IMG/VR virus record: IMGVR_UViG_3300042882_000020
Span: 1-30,153 of that record
Length of the DNA stretch: 30,153 bases
From: a virus
Strand: one strand, 5' to 3'
Below are positions 16,421-24,842 of this stretch, piece by piece. A program made the position numbers and the translations under genes. The notes beneath the pieces were generated by a model. It saw only the letters and a program-made list of their open reading frames with translations, was not told where the DNA came from and ran no database searches. Position 1 is the first letter of the stretch. Each line of letters starts with the position of its first letter.

Positions 16421-18166
16421 ATGGCATATGCTTTATCACCAGGAGTAACATGGTCAGAGATCGATCTTACGACCATTGTTCCTTCCGTTTCTACTACAGA
16501 AGGTGCATTTGTCGGCGATTTTGCTTGGGGTCCAATCAATGAAGTAACTTCAATTGGTAACGAACTTGAACTAGTTCGTTGGTTCCACAAGCCAACCGCA
16601 GATAACTTCACCTCATGGTTTACAGCAGCAAACTTTCTAAGTTATGCAGAGTCACTAAAACTTGTCCGTGCTGCTAATACCATTTCCGCACTAAACGCTA
16701 CATCAGGTAATACAGGTCTACTAATTCAGAATCAGAATCAGTATGAACTAGACTATCTTGATCTATCATCACAAGGTTATTACGGCACTTTCGCTGCACG
16801 TTACGCAGGCGATCTAGGTAACTCACTTAAAGTTTCTATGTATACCGGTTCTAATAAGCCACTAGACTATGCTGCATGGGAATATGCTGACGAGTTTTCT
16901 ACAGTACCAGGTACCTCAGCATACGTTTCAACACGTGGTGGTGCTAATGACGAAATGCATATTATCGTTGTTGATACTCTAGGTAAGTTCTCTGGAACTG
17001 CAAATACAATTCTAGAAAAGTTTGCTTACGTATCTAAGGCATCTGATGCTAAGACTGATGACGGTTCTTCAAACTATTGGGTAAATGTTCTCAATGGTCG
17101 TTCTGAGTTTATCTATGGTATCAATCCAGCAGTTAATACTGCAAATCATGTTGTAGATACTGCAACTTGGGGCTCTGCTGCAAGTGGTGTTAACTTTGTT
17201 CAAGGTAATACATACTATACAGCAACTCTAACAAATGGTACACTAGGTACTGGTTCAGTTGCAACTGACGCTCAGTTGACAACTGCTTACGATCTATTCA
17301 AAGACTCAGAGACTTGGGACGTGTCACTAATCATGACTGGTGCTCATTCTCAGACTGTTTCAGAATATGTTGTAGATAATATTGCTGGTGGTACATCAAG
17401 TTCACCAGACACTGGTCGTCGTGACTGTGTTGTATTCATTTCACCAGATCAGGCAGATGTCGTTGACAATGCTGGTCAGGAAGCAACTGATATTGTTGCT
17501 AAGAGAAATGAATATAATTCATCATCATTCGCAGTAATGGATTCTAACTGGAAGAAGCAGTTCGATAAGTATAACAATACATATCGTTGGGTTCCTCTAA
17601 ATGGTGACATTGCTGGTCTATGTGCCCGCACCGACTTTGAGCGTGATCCATGGTGGTCACCAGCAGGTTTCAACCGTGGTCATATTAAGAACGTTACCCG
17701 TCTTGCTTGGAATCCAGGTAAGGATGATCGTGACACTCTTTATAAGAACGGTGTTAACCCTGTGCTACAGTTCAAGGGTGAAGGTGTTGTTCTGTATGGT
17801 GATAAGACCATGCTTTCAAAGCCAAGTGCTTTCGACCGTATCAACGTTCGTCGCTTGTTCATTGTCCTTGAAAAGGCAATCTCAAAGGCTGCAAAGTATT
17901 CACTATTCGAGTTCAACGACGAGTTCACCAGAGCCCAGTTCGTTGCACTAGTTGAGCCATACCTAAGAGACATTAAGGGCCGTAGAGGTGTCTACGACTT
18001 CCGTGTTGTTTGTGATACCACCAACAATACACCAGAGGTTATTGATAGAAATGAATTTGTCGGAGACATTTATATCAAGCCTGCAAGAAGCATTAACTTC
18101 ATCCATCTTAACTTCGTAGCAGTTAGAACGGGTGTTGCTTTCTCCGAAGTTATCGGTAAATTCTAA
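16421..18166 (+). CDS. gp18: Contractile tail sheath protein gp18
   Basis: ATG with AAGGAG six bases upstream; 581 residues (T4 gp18: 659). The N-terminus 'SPGVTWSEIDLTTIVPSVST' followed by 'GAFVGDFAWGPINEVT' is the sheath signature. The middle is a variable protruding region. The C-terminal part has the conserved sheath core: 'SSSFAVMDSNWKKQFDKYN', 'WWSPAGFNRGHIKNVTRLAW', 'NPVLQFKGEGVVLYGDKTML', 'FDRINVRRLFIVLEKAI', 'FEFNDEFTRAQFVALVEPYL' and 'DIYIKPARSINFIHLNFVAV'. It polymerises around the gp19 tube and contracts at infection. The 3' part is rich in C-ending codons, as in gp23, consistent with high expression. Confidence 0.96.
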   Translation: MAYALSPGVTWSEIDLTTIVPSVSTTEGAFVGDFAWGPINEVTSIGNELELVRWFHKPTADNFTSWFTAANFLSYAESLKLVRAANTISALNATSGNTGLLIQNQNQYELDYLDLSSQGYYGTFAARYAGDLGNSLKVSMYTGSNKPLDYAAWEYADEFSTVPGTSAYVSTRGGANDEMHIIVVDTLGKFSGTANTILEKFAYVSKASDAKTDDGSSNYWVNVLNGRSEFIYGINPAVNTANHVVDTATWGSAASGVNFVQGNTYYTATLTNGTLGTGSVATDAQLTTAYDLFKDSETWDVSLIMTGAHSQTVSEYVVDNIAGGTSSSPDTGRRDCVVFISPDQADVVDNAGQEATDIVAKRNEYNSSSFAVMDSNWKKQFDKYNNTYRWVPLNGDIAGLCARTDFERDPWWSPAGFNRGHIKNVTRLAWNPGKDDRDTLYKNGVNPVLQFKGEGVVLYGDKTMLSKPSAFDRINVRRLFIVLEKAISKAAKYSLFEFNDEFTRAQFVALVEPYLRDIKGRRGVYDFRVVCDTTNNTPEVIDRNEFVGDIYIKPARSINFIHLNFVAVRTGVAFSEVIGKF

Positions 18167-18172
18167 TAAATA
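18165..18172 (+). promoter_or_regulatory. Putative late promoter (AATAAATA) for gp19
   Basis: AATAAATA overlaps the gp18 stop (TAA 18164-18166). AAGGAG at 18179-18184 and the gp19 ATG at 18195 follow. If used, the transcript would have a very short leader. Confidence 0.45.
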
Positions 18173-18194
18173 ATAGCAAAGGAGAAAACTAAAA

Positions 18195-18797
18195 ATGCCT
18201 TTTAATGTTCAAGAATTTAGAGCATCACTAGTAACAGACGGCGCTCGTGCGTCCCTGTTCGACGTTATGCTAACATTCCCGCTAGTAGCAGCAACCGGAG
18301 GTAATGCACCTGGTGTATTCGGTTCTGCTGCACAGCAGGTTACCTTTAGAGCAAGATCAACATCACTACCCGGTGATTCAATCTCCTCTATCGGTCTCAA
18401 CTACTTCGGTCGTGAAATCAAAATCGCTGGTAACAGAACATTTCCAGATTGGTCATTCACTGTTATCAACGATGAAGATTTCACTATCAGAAACTCTTTC
18501 GAACGTTGGATGTCTGGCATTAATTCACATGTCAGCAACCTACGTATGCCAGCATTGATTTCTGGTGATGGTGGCTATCAGCAAGATGCCATCGTTACAC
18601 AGTATAGTAAGATCGGTGAGCCAATTAAGCAGTATAGAATTGTTGGTGCTTTTCCAACTGACGTTTCTGCTATTGACCTTGATTGGGGTGCAGACAATGT
18701 TGAAGAATTTGCTGTTACGTTTGCCTACCAGTGGTGGGAAACAATAGAGACAACAGACGCCTCCGGCTCATCTGGATCTCTAATGCAGGCTTTCTAA
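18195..18797 (+). CDS. gp19: Tail tube protein gp19
   Basis: ATG preceded by AAGGAG with a 10-base spacer; 200 residues (T4 gp19: 163). It shows the tube-protein pattern: 'NVQEFRASLVTDGARASLFD' at the N-terminus, 'FRARSTSLPGDSISSIGLNY' followed by 'FGREIKIAGNRTFPDWSFTV', then 'FTIRNSFERWMSGINSH' and 'EEFAVTFAYQWWE'. Hexamers stack to form the inner tail tube through which DNA passes. It lies directly after the sheath gene, as in T4. A hairpin follows 12 bases after the stop. Confidence 0.94.
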   Translation: MPFNVQEFRASLVTDGARASLFDVMLTFPLVAATGGNAPGVFGSAAQQVTFRARSTSLPGDSISSIGLNYFGREIKIAGNRTFPDWSFTVINDEDFTIRNSFERWMSGINSHVSNLRMPALISGDGGYQQDAIVTQYSKIGEPIKQYRIVGAFPTDVSAIDLDWGADNVEEFAVTFAYQWWETIETTDASGSSGSLMQAF

Positions 18798-18800
18798 ATA
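18793..18800 (+). promoter_or_regulatory. Putative late promoter (TCTAAATA) before gp20
   Basis: TCTAAATA includes the gp19 stop (TAA 18795-18797). With T4-like spacing, transcription would start near 18806, just before the hairpin at 18810-18830. Confidence 0.4.
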
Positions 18801-18809
18801 CTACTAACT

Positions 18810-18830
18810 GGCCGGGGTTAATCCCCGGCC
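18810..18830 (+). terminator. GC-rich hairpin terminator after gp19
   Basis: Perfect 8-bp stem GGCCGGGG (18810-18817) / CCCCGGCC (18823-18830) with loop TTAAT. Only a weak T-rich tail (TTCTAT) follows, so termination may be partial. The inner stem GCCGGGG/CCCCGGC is the same as in the terminator after gp23. Confidence 0.75.
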
Positions 18831-18855
18831 TTCTATCACAGAAAAGGATAGTGAT

Positions 18856-20733
18856 TTGCGTTTATTTGGATTTGAGATAGGTTCGCCCGAAAAGGATAAA
18901 ACGGACCTAAATTTAAACGGACCCAAGACAAAGACATTCGCACTACCTCAAAATGAGGATGGTGCTGTCACTGTTGCTGGTGCCGGTTATTATGGTACAT
19001 ATGTAGACCTTGATGGTACATTCAGAAATGAAACGCAACTTATCACTAAGTATCGTGAACTTGCCATTCAACCGGAAACAGAAAGTGCTTTGGACGAAAT
19101 CGTCAATGAAGCAATTGTTCATGAAGATGGTGGTAAGTCAGTAGAGATTAATCTAGATGATGTTAAAGCACCCGCTAAAGTAAAGAAGATCATTGAAGAA
19201 GAATTTGATCTACTCTTAAAGATGCTTAACTTTAGTAATATGGGGCATGAAATCTTCCGTCGTTGGTACATTGATGGTAGACTATTCTACCACTTAGTAT
19301 TAGATGATGCAATGTTAGAAGCCGGTATTCAAGAAATCAGATATATCGATCCCCGCCGTATCCGTAAGATACGTGAAATTCAAAAGATGCGTGACCCTCA
19401 GACAGGCATCGAACTAATCAAAAAACAGATTGAGTATTACCTTTATAACGAAAAGGGTATGATTGGTGCAGGCACTAATCTAGGCTCAAAGATTGCTATA
19501 GATTCTGTAGTCAACGTTAACTCGGGTCTAATGGATCCTAAACAGACTATGGTTCTTTCTTATCTACACAAGGCAATCAAACCATTCAACAACCTACGCA
19601 TGGTTGAGGACGCAACTGTTATCTATCGTCTAAGTCGTGCTCCTGAGCGTAGAGTGTTCTATATCGACGTTGGTAATATGCCAACAGTTAAAGCCGAGCA
19701 GTATGTCCGTGATATCATGGTTAAGTATCGTAACAAGTTAGTTTACGATTCTAATACTGGTGAAATCAAAGACGACCGCAAACATCTATCAATGCTGGAA
19801 GACTTCTGGTTACCACGTAGAGAAGGTTCTAAAGGAACCGAAATCTCTACACTAGAAGGTGCACGTAACCTTGGTGAACTAGAAGATGTTAAGTATTTCC
19901 AGACCAAACTATACAAGTCGCTTGGTGTTCCAATCTCAAGACTAGAACAGAATCAAGGGTTCTCACTAGGTCGCACCACAGAAATCACAAGAGACGAAAT
20001 CAAATTTATGAAGTTTGTTCAAAGACTTCGTAACAAGTTTGCTACTCTATTTGATGATCTTCTTCGTGTTCAACTTGTTCTAAAGAAAGTTTGCACAGAA
20101 GATGAATGGAAAGAAATCAAAGAAGATATCTGGTATGATTTTAAGAAGGACAACAACTTCGATGAAATCAAAGAAGCAGAACTTCTAAACATTCGTCTTG
20201 ATACACTCATTAAAGTCGATCCATTTGTTGGTAAGTATTATTCTGCGTTGTGGGTTCGTAAGAACATTCTACATCAATCTGATGATGACATTGAAGAAAT
20301 CAATGCACAGATGGAAGAAGATAATGCTATCCTTGCTCAACAGCAGCAACAGATGGCAATTGATCAGCAGGCTCAACAGCAACAGGATATGCAGAATCAG
20401 ATTGAGTTTGGTGCTGCACAGCAGATTGCACAAGCACAAACACAAAAAGAAGTTGACAAGATTACTGGTCCTGATCAAGGCCCATCTAAGTCGGAAGCAC
20501 AAGGACGTGATCACGAATCCAAGATGATGGATAAGAAGATCGAACTAGAAAAGATCAAGTCTAAGAAGTCTGCTGCTCCCGCTAAGAAACCAGCAGCCAA
20601 GAAGAAAACAGTTGCGGAAGAAGCAAGAGATTTAGGTCTATTGTATATGGGTAATAACCAATATGCCACTGGTGATGGTAAGATTACACATATCAATGAA
20701 AACGGTATACTCAAAGTAATAATTAAGGAATAA
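18856..20733 (+). CDS. gp20: Portal vertex protein gp20 with extended C-terminus
   Basis: Starts at TTG 18856, with AAAGGA (18843-18848) seven bases upstream and no better in-frame start. The product has 625 residues; T4 gp20 has 524. Portal signatures include 'NETQLITKYRELAIQPETES', 'IFRRWYIDGRLFYHLVLDD', 'IDPRRIRKIREI', 'RVFYIDVGNMPTVKAEQYVR', 'DFWLPRREGSKGTEISTLEG' and 'LYKSLGVPISRLEQNQGFSL'. The portal dodecamer nucleates the prohead and is the packaging channel. From about residue 485 the protein has a Gln-rich stretch, then a Lys/Ala-rich linker ('SAAPAKKPAAKKK'), and ends in a small domain 'RDLGLLYMGNNQYATGDGKI'. This extension is beyond the T4 protein and probably faces the head interior or the core. 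Confidence 0.95.
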   Translation: MRLFGFEIGSPEKDKTDLNLNGPKTKTFALPQNEDGAVTVAGAGYYGTYVDLDGTFRNETQLITKYRELAIQPETESALDEIVNEAIVHEDGGKSVEINLDDVKAPAKVKKIIEEEFDLLLKMLNFSNMGHEIFRRWYIDGRLFYHLVLDDAMLEAGIQEIRYIDPRRIRKIREIQKMRDPQTGIELIKKQIEYYLYNEKGMIGAGTNLGSKIAIDSVVNVNSGLMDPKQTMVLSYLHKAIKPFNNLRMVEDATVIYRLSRAPERRVFYIDVGNMPTVKAEQYVRDIMVKYRNKLVYDSNTGEIKDDRKHLSMLEDFWLPRREGSKGTEISTLEGARNLGELEDVKYFQTKLYKSLGVPISRLEQNQGFSLGRTTEITRDEIKFMKFVQRLRNKFATLFDDLLRVQLVLKKVCTEDEWKEIKEDIWYDFKKDNNFDEIKEAELLNIRLDTLIKVDPFVGKYYSALWVRKNILHQSDDDIEEINAQMEEDNAILAQQQQQMAIDQQAQQQQDMQNQIEFGAAQQIAQAQTQKEVDKITGPDQGPSKSEAQGRDHESKMMDKKIELEKIKSKKSAAPAKKPAAKKKTVAEEARDLGLLYMGNNQYATGDGKITHINENGILKVIIKE

Positions 20734-20734
20734 C

Positions 20735-23533
20735 ATGTCTGTTAAATCTATCGACGTTCGAACACCAGGATACGCTGCAATCGCTAAGAAATGGAATCTT
20801 TCCATGTCAAAGGTGATTGAACTTGTTAACAAAGGTGCGAAGGTAGAACAAGAGCATACAAAAAGTTTAGAGAAGGCGAAACAGATTGCCAGAGATCATA
20901 TTGCTGAGAGACCAGATTACTATAAAAAACTGCATAAGATGGAAAAATCTCCAATAGAAATGAACGAAGAAAACGTAACAGGTGCTGTTCGTGGTCTAGG
21001 ATATGTTACTGGTGATCCTGGTGTTGATCCTGTATCACAGTATACCACAAATAATGCTATGTCCTATAGTGACATAAACGGTAGCATACTAAAACTAATT
21101 AAAGATAAACACAATAAGCATTTGAAGGCTATGGGATTTTCATCTTATGATCCAACTGCAACCAACACTAACAAAGTTGTTGCTGAAGATGTTTTAAATG
21201 AACTCGGTAGCATGATGCAAGATGGTATGCCTGGTACTGTAGGAATTACTGATCCTCCACCAAAACTAAGAAAGAATGATTCGGTAGATGAAGGCAAGAA
21301 GTTAGAGAAAGCAAAGAAGGCTGTCATGGCCGGTATTACCGCTGCTAACATATATACTTTAGGTGATGTTGCTGGTAAAGCAACAGAAGGTCGTGGTTCT
21401 CCTAAGAGAGATATTGTTGCTGCCGCTACTACATTACCTGGCGCCGCTGGTTGGGGTGCTACAGGCGTTCATTATGCTAAGAAAGCATACGACTACGTTA
21501 AGAGGAAGAAAATGAACGAAGAAAAGAACGATCTTAAAGGTGCTTGCTGGAAAGGTTATACTGCCAAAGGTCTAAAGAAAAAAGGTGGTAAGATGGTTCC
21601 TAACTGTGTTCCTGTTGAGGAAGGTTGGGCATTAATCGGGCGTCCATTTACTAAATTGGGTGACCGTAATCCTAATGCACAGTTTTATGGTGGTAAGCCT
21701 AAACAAACCACTACTAAGAATGATGAGAAAGATAATACCTATAAGAACTCAAAGCAGGGTGGTACTAACGTAAATAAGGTTAAACCTGTTAAGGAAGATG
21801 CTGTTACAGTAGCAGCAACCCAGCATATGGACACAGCACAGTCTGGTTATCAACAGTCTGCTAAGCCATCAAGAAGCCGTGTAAATCTAAGAGGCACAAC
21901 CGCACATGTCAAAGGTGCCGAGTATAGATCAGGAACAGGTTCAGCAAGAGCCTCACTAGGTGCTGGCGGACAGATGAAGCCAACTAGCACTAATGTTCCC
22001 ACCAGATTTATGCGTAGTGTTAAGAACGCTCCATCAACACAGGGAGCAGGTGGTCAGCTAAAGCCTTCTAGCACATCTGGTTCATCATCATTTACACCTA
22101 ACTCCCAGAGCCGTTCAATGAATGTCGGTAAGGGAATGGCAGCATCAAAGCAGACAAGTCCGGTTGTTAAGGGTATGTCAGCCGCAGGTCAGGAAGCATC
22201 TAAGAAGATTGTTCCTAAGGCCGCCAGTGTAATGGCTACAGTAGGTAAAGCCGCAAGAGCATTGAGTGGACCAGAAGGCGCAGCAGTTACCGCAGCAGCC
22301 GAACCGCTAGCCAAAAAGATGGCATCATCATATAAGGCAGGTCATCAGAGTTTTGCTTCACACGGTTCAGAAGGTGAAAAGACTTCAACCGTATTTGCTA
22401 GAATGAAACAACCTTCACAAGGCCGTTCAGTTAGCCAGTATGAAAAAGACGTTCTAACACCTAAGGCATCAGAAGCACCTAAGGCTCCAGAAAATCCAAA
22501 GGTAGATGCTCCAACACCTCCATCAAGACCAGATTACTTTACTCATGGTCAAGCATTTGGTGCTGCTCGTAAAGAAGCAGGCGGTGGAGAAGGTAAGTTC
22601 TCTTATCAAAGTAGTTCTGATACTGCACCAAAAACATATCAGACAAACGTATCTGGTGAAAAATATAAACCAGAAGCACAGTTGAAACCGACCAGTGTTA
22701 AGGAAGATTGGCAGTCAGTCAATCGTAAAGACAAAACCGATGGACTATCACAGAAGGCAGTTAATGCATATAAGCGTGAGAACCCAGGTTCTAAACTACA
22801 GACTGCTGTTACAGAAAAGAATCCATCTGGTAAAAGAGCAGCACGTAGAAAGTCATTCTGTTCACGTATGAGTGGAATGAAAGCCCGTTTAACTTCTGCT
22901 AAGACTGCAAGAGATCCAGATTCAAACATCAACAAGGCACTACGCCGTTGGAACTGTGAGGAACAAGTTCAAAACGATGAGTTGAAAAAAGCAACTCTCG
23001 CTTCTTACATCAAGAAGGCTTCTGATAGCCGTGCAAAGCATCAGGGTGATGCTGAGTTTTATCAGAAAAAAGGTGTTACTAATAAAAACTATAAAAAGTA
23101 TGGTAAGGCATTGAACAAGGTATCTAATCGTAGAAATGGTATTCACCTAGCCGCTGATAAACTCGCAAGAGAAGAAGTAGAGATTAACGAGTTAGAAGCA
23201 GAAACACTTGGTTCATACACAAAGAAAGCAGCCAAGTCACGCAAGAAGTCCTTACACGGTCCTAAGCCAGATTTGAAGACCTGGTCCAAGAGACAACAGG
23301 GTATTCAAAGAGCCATATCAAGATTGACATCAGTGGAAGAAAATCATAACAGTTCATTACACGAGGAAACTAAAATGGATAACAAAGTAATAGTTAACGA
23401 AGCAATCGAAAACATCTTAGATGGTAACCTAAATGAGATGAAAGAAAACTTGCTTGTTGCACTACAAGAAAAGACTCAAGAGAAACTAGAAGAACGCAAG
23501 AAAATCATTGCTTCTCAGTATTTCGGACAGTAA
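20735..23533 (+). CDS. Mosaic head/core protein (932 aa) ending in a gp67-like segment
   Basis: ATG one base after the gp20 stop, AAGGA at 20725-20729. It occupies the place of T4 genes 67/68 but is far larger. Visible modules: residues ~25-75, 'HTKSLEKAKQIARDHIAERP', a phage domain resembling DUF5661; ~185-260, small hydrophobic Gly/Ala helices ('AAATTLPGAAGWGATGVHY'); ~268-298, a Cys motif 'GACWKGYTAKGLKKKGGK...PNCVP'; ~400-660, low complexity with three 'QxKP(T/S)S' repeats; ~669-743, a basic 'ARRKSFCSRMSGM...ALRRWNC' domain resembling DUF6321; ~750-880, two related basic segments ('LASYIKKASDSR', 'LGSYTKKAAKSR'); 881-932, a gp67-like acidic helix. The net basic character suggests an internal, DNA-contacting head protein. 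Function is inferred from position and composition only. Confidence 0.8.
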   Translation: MSVKSIDVRTPGYAAIAKKWNLSMSKVIELVNKGAKVEQEHTKSLEKAKQIARDHIAERPDYYKKLHKMEKSPIEMNEENVTGAVRGLGYVTGDPGVDPVSQYTTNNAMSYSDINGSILKLIKDKHNKHLKAMGFSSYDPTATNTNKVVAEDVLNELGSMMQDGMPGTVGITDPPPKLRKNDSVDEGKKLEKAKKAVMAGITAANIYTLGDVAGKATEGRGSPKRDIVAAATTLPGAAGWGATGVHYAKKAYDYVKRKKMNEEKNDLKGACWKGYTAKGLKKKGGKMVPNCVPVEEGWALIGRPFTKLGDRNPNAQFYGGKPKQTTTKNDEKDNTYKNSKQGGTNVNKVKPVKEDAVTVAATQHMDTAQSGYQQSAKPSRSRVNLRGTTAHVKGAEYRSGTGSARASLGAGGQMKPTSTNVPTRFMRSVKNAPSTQGAGGQLKPSSTSGSSSFTPNSQSRSMNVGKGMAASKQTSPVVKGMSAAGQEASKKIVPKAASVMATVGKAARALSGPEGAAVTAAAEPLAKKMASSYKAGHQSFASHGSEGEKTSTVFARMKQPSQGRSVSQYEKDVLTPKASEAPKAPENPKVDAPTPPSRPDYFTHGQAFGAARKEAGGGEGKFSYQSSSDTAPKTYQTNVSGEKYKPEAQLKPTSVKEDWQSVNRKDKTDGLSQKAVNAYKRENPGSKLQTAVTEKNPSGKRAARRKSFCSRMSGMKARLTSAKTARDPDSNINKALRRWNCEEQVQNDELKKATLASYIKKASDSRAKHQGDAEFYQKKGVTNKNYKKYGKALNKVSNRRNGIHLAADKLAREEVEINELEAETLGSYTKKAAKSRKKSLHGPKPDLKTWSKRQQGIQRAISRLTSVEENHNSSLHEETKMDNKVIVNEAIENILDGNLNEMKENLLVALQEKTQEKLEERKKIIASQYFGQ
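23364..23377 (+). promoter_or_regulatory. Internal ribosome binding site and ATG within the 932-aa gene
   Basis: AGGAAACTAAAATG is identical over 14 bases to the ribosome-binding/start region of gp23 (27775-27788) and close to that of gp19. The ATG at 23375 is in frame with the large gene and has a 7-base spacer from GAGGA (23363-23367). It could start a separate 52-residue core protein. Confidence 0.55.
23375..23533 (+). CDS. Possible nested gp67-like prohead core protein (52 aa)
   Basis: This in-frame reading of the last 52 codons of the 932-residue gene has its own strong ribosome binding site. The product ('VNEAIENILDGNLNEMKENL', 'EKTQEKLEERKKIIASQYFG') is an acidic/basic amphipathic helix. 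It resembles small T4 gp67-type prohead core proteins and the N-terminus of the protein at 24839 ('LVESILTGDNVEASKLFES'). Two readings are possible: an ancestral separate gene 67 that lost the upstream stop and is now fused, or a fusion product only. The start-site sequence favours at least some independent translation. T4 gp67 is somewhat longer (about 80 aa). Confidence 0.45.
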   Translation: MDNKVIVNEAIENILDGNLNEMKENLLVALQEKTQEKLEERKKIIASQYFGQ

Positions 23534-23544
23534 AGGATTACAAT

Positions 23545-24345
23545 ATGAAAACCTTAAAGCAGATTCGTGAAGAATACAATGATAAATTTTTGGCAAAGGT
23601 AGACGAAAATCTTCCTGATGAACTTATGCTTGAGGGTTTTGAGAAGCAGAAATCAAAGAAGATATCAAAAGCATCACCAATTCCTTCTAGTAAGGAAATG
23701 CCTGTTATGCTTATCTTCCGTAGAGTCCAGTATAGAGTGTTCCCTAATAATCAGGTCGTTGCACTCTACTACTCTAATATGGTCAATAAGTATCTTTCTA
23801 TCCCATTTGGGTCAGATGGTAATCTAAATCTAAGTGAGTCATCTATATTGGATGAAGATCAATTGGATGAGAATCCTGCTGCGGCTGCTGCTGCGGTTGA
23901 TGCTGGCATGGAAGTCGCTAAGGCAGTTGGTAAGTTTGTTCTTAAACCACTAGGTGACAATCCCCATAAACTAGGTCAAGAAAAAGCAGCCGGCTCTGGT
24001 ATCAGCAAGAGATCATCATGGGATAAGGCTAAGCCAAAATATGGTGCTACTACACAGTCTAAACTAGGACAAGCAGACCTTGCCCAGGCTAGAAACATCA
24101 CATCACAACAGAAACAAGTGCAAGAAAACAAAATGTCAGACCTGAGAAAGATGGTCAATGAAGGTGTTGAAGTTAAAACACTTACAATCAATGAAAGACA
24201 GGTTGACATAAATATAGGTATGGCAAAAAGAATCCTTGAAGTTTACGATTCGGTCAATGCTAAGAACAAGAAGATTGTTGAAAGTATGTTAAACGAGGAC
24301 CTTGAATCCTTCAAGAAACTATTAAACTTCTCAATTAGGAAATAA
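23545..24345 (+). CDS. Putative prohead core protein, gp68-like (266 aa)
   Basis: ATG with AAGGA (23533-23537) seven bases upstream. The N-terminus 'KTLKQIREEYNDKFLAKVDE' is a charged helix like the capsid-targeting sequences of T4 core proteins. Residues ~50-85 ('MPVMLIFRRVQYRVFPNNQV', then 'ALYYSNMVNKYLSIPFG') match a beta segment I associate with gp68-like proteins of T4 relatives. A low-complexity middle contains an Ala run. The C-terminal ~60 residues ('TINERQVDINIGMAKRILEV', 'VESMLNEDLESFKKLLNFSI') form a helical domain recurrent in T4-like head proteins. The location between portal and protease supports a core role. Identity with T4 gp68 is tentative. Confidence 0.65.
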   Translation: MKTLKQIREEYNDKFLAKVDENLPDELMLEGFEKQKSKKISKASPIPSSKEMPVMLIFRRVQYRVFPNNQVVALYYSNMVNKYLSIPFGSDGNLNLSESSILDEDQLDENPAAAAAAVDAGMEVAKAVGKFVLKPLGDNPHKLGQEKAAGSGISKRSSWDKAKPKYGATTQSKLGQADLAQARNITSQQKQVQENKMSDLRKMVNEGVEVKTLTINERQVDINIGMAKRILEVYDSVNAKNKKIVESMLNEDLESFKKLLNFSIRK

Positions 24346-24347
24346 CA

Positions 24348-24842
24348 ATGGCAACAACATTAACTCGACAAACATTAGTAGATACCAATAGACACTCAGT
24401 TATCAAGGTTGTTGGTTCTGGTGGCACAGATGCAAACGTTTCGTTAGTAGTTGCTGCCAATCTAGCATATGCTATCAACGCTACTGGTGTTGTTAGCACA
24501 TCAAACCCAAAGCGTCTCAATAGAGTTGCTATTAAACGTGTTTGGGGTCAGGGACAACTATCAACTGGTTCTGTTACATTGAAGTGGGGTGGCAATTCTA
24601 ATAATGCCATCGTTACATTTGGTAACGGTCCATTCGATTATAACTTTGATGCTGGTAGTACCGCTGGTACAATCGAGATCCCAGACACAGCAAACTGCAC
24701 TGGTGATATTCTATTCTCTAGCACAGCAGGTGCAACTGATACTTGGACACTATTCATTGATCTCAAGAAAGACGGTCGTGATTATGATCAGGGTCAAGCA
24801 AGAGATCCAGCAGCCTTCAACTCAGGGAGATTTGGCGGATGA
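24348..24842 (+). CDS. Conserved beta-rich virion protein (164 aa), function unknown
   Basis: ATG two bases after the previous stop, AGGA at 24337-24340. Residues: 'TLTRQTLVDTNRHSVIKVVG', 'KRLNRVAIKRVWGQGQLSTG', 'VTLKWGGNSNNAIVTFGNGP', 'FSSTAGATDTWTLFIDLKKD', and the end 'GQARDPAAFNSGRFGG'. The alternating hydrophobic pattern without helices suggests a compact beta sandwich. I recall similar proteins in cyanophage-type T4 relatives in the head gene cluster. A capsid decoration or head-internal role is possible but unproven. The stop overlaps the next ATG by four bases (ATGA), indicating translational coupling. Confidence 0.75.
   Translation: MATTLTRQTLVDTNRHSVIKVVGSGGTDANVSLVVAANLAYAINATGVVSTSNPKRLNRVAIKRVWGQGQLSTGSVTLKWGGNSNNAIVTFGNGPFDYNFDAGSTAGTIEIPDTANCTGDILFSSTAGATDTWTLFIDLKKDGRDYDQGQARDPAAFNSGRFGG

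Noticed and set aside
21501-21514. AGAGGA before an in-frame ATG at 21512 as another internal start
   Set aside because: The purines are simply the codons of a Lys/Arg/Lys run, and no domain border or small-protein pattern supports a start here.
24132-24345. Internal ATG (MSDLRKMVNEG) as a second nested start in the 266-residue core gene
   Set aside because: No purine-rich ribosome site precedes it, unlike the nested start at 23375.
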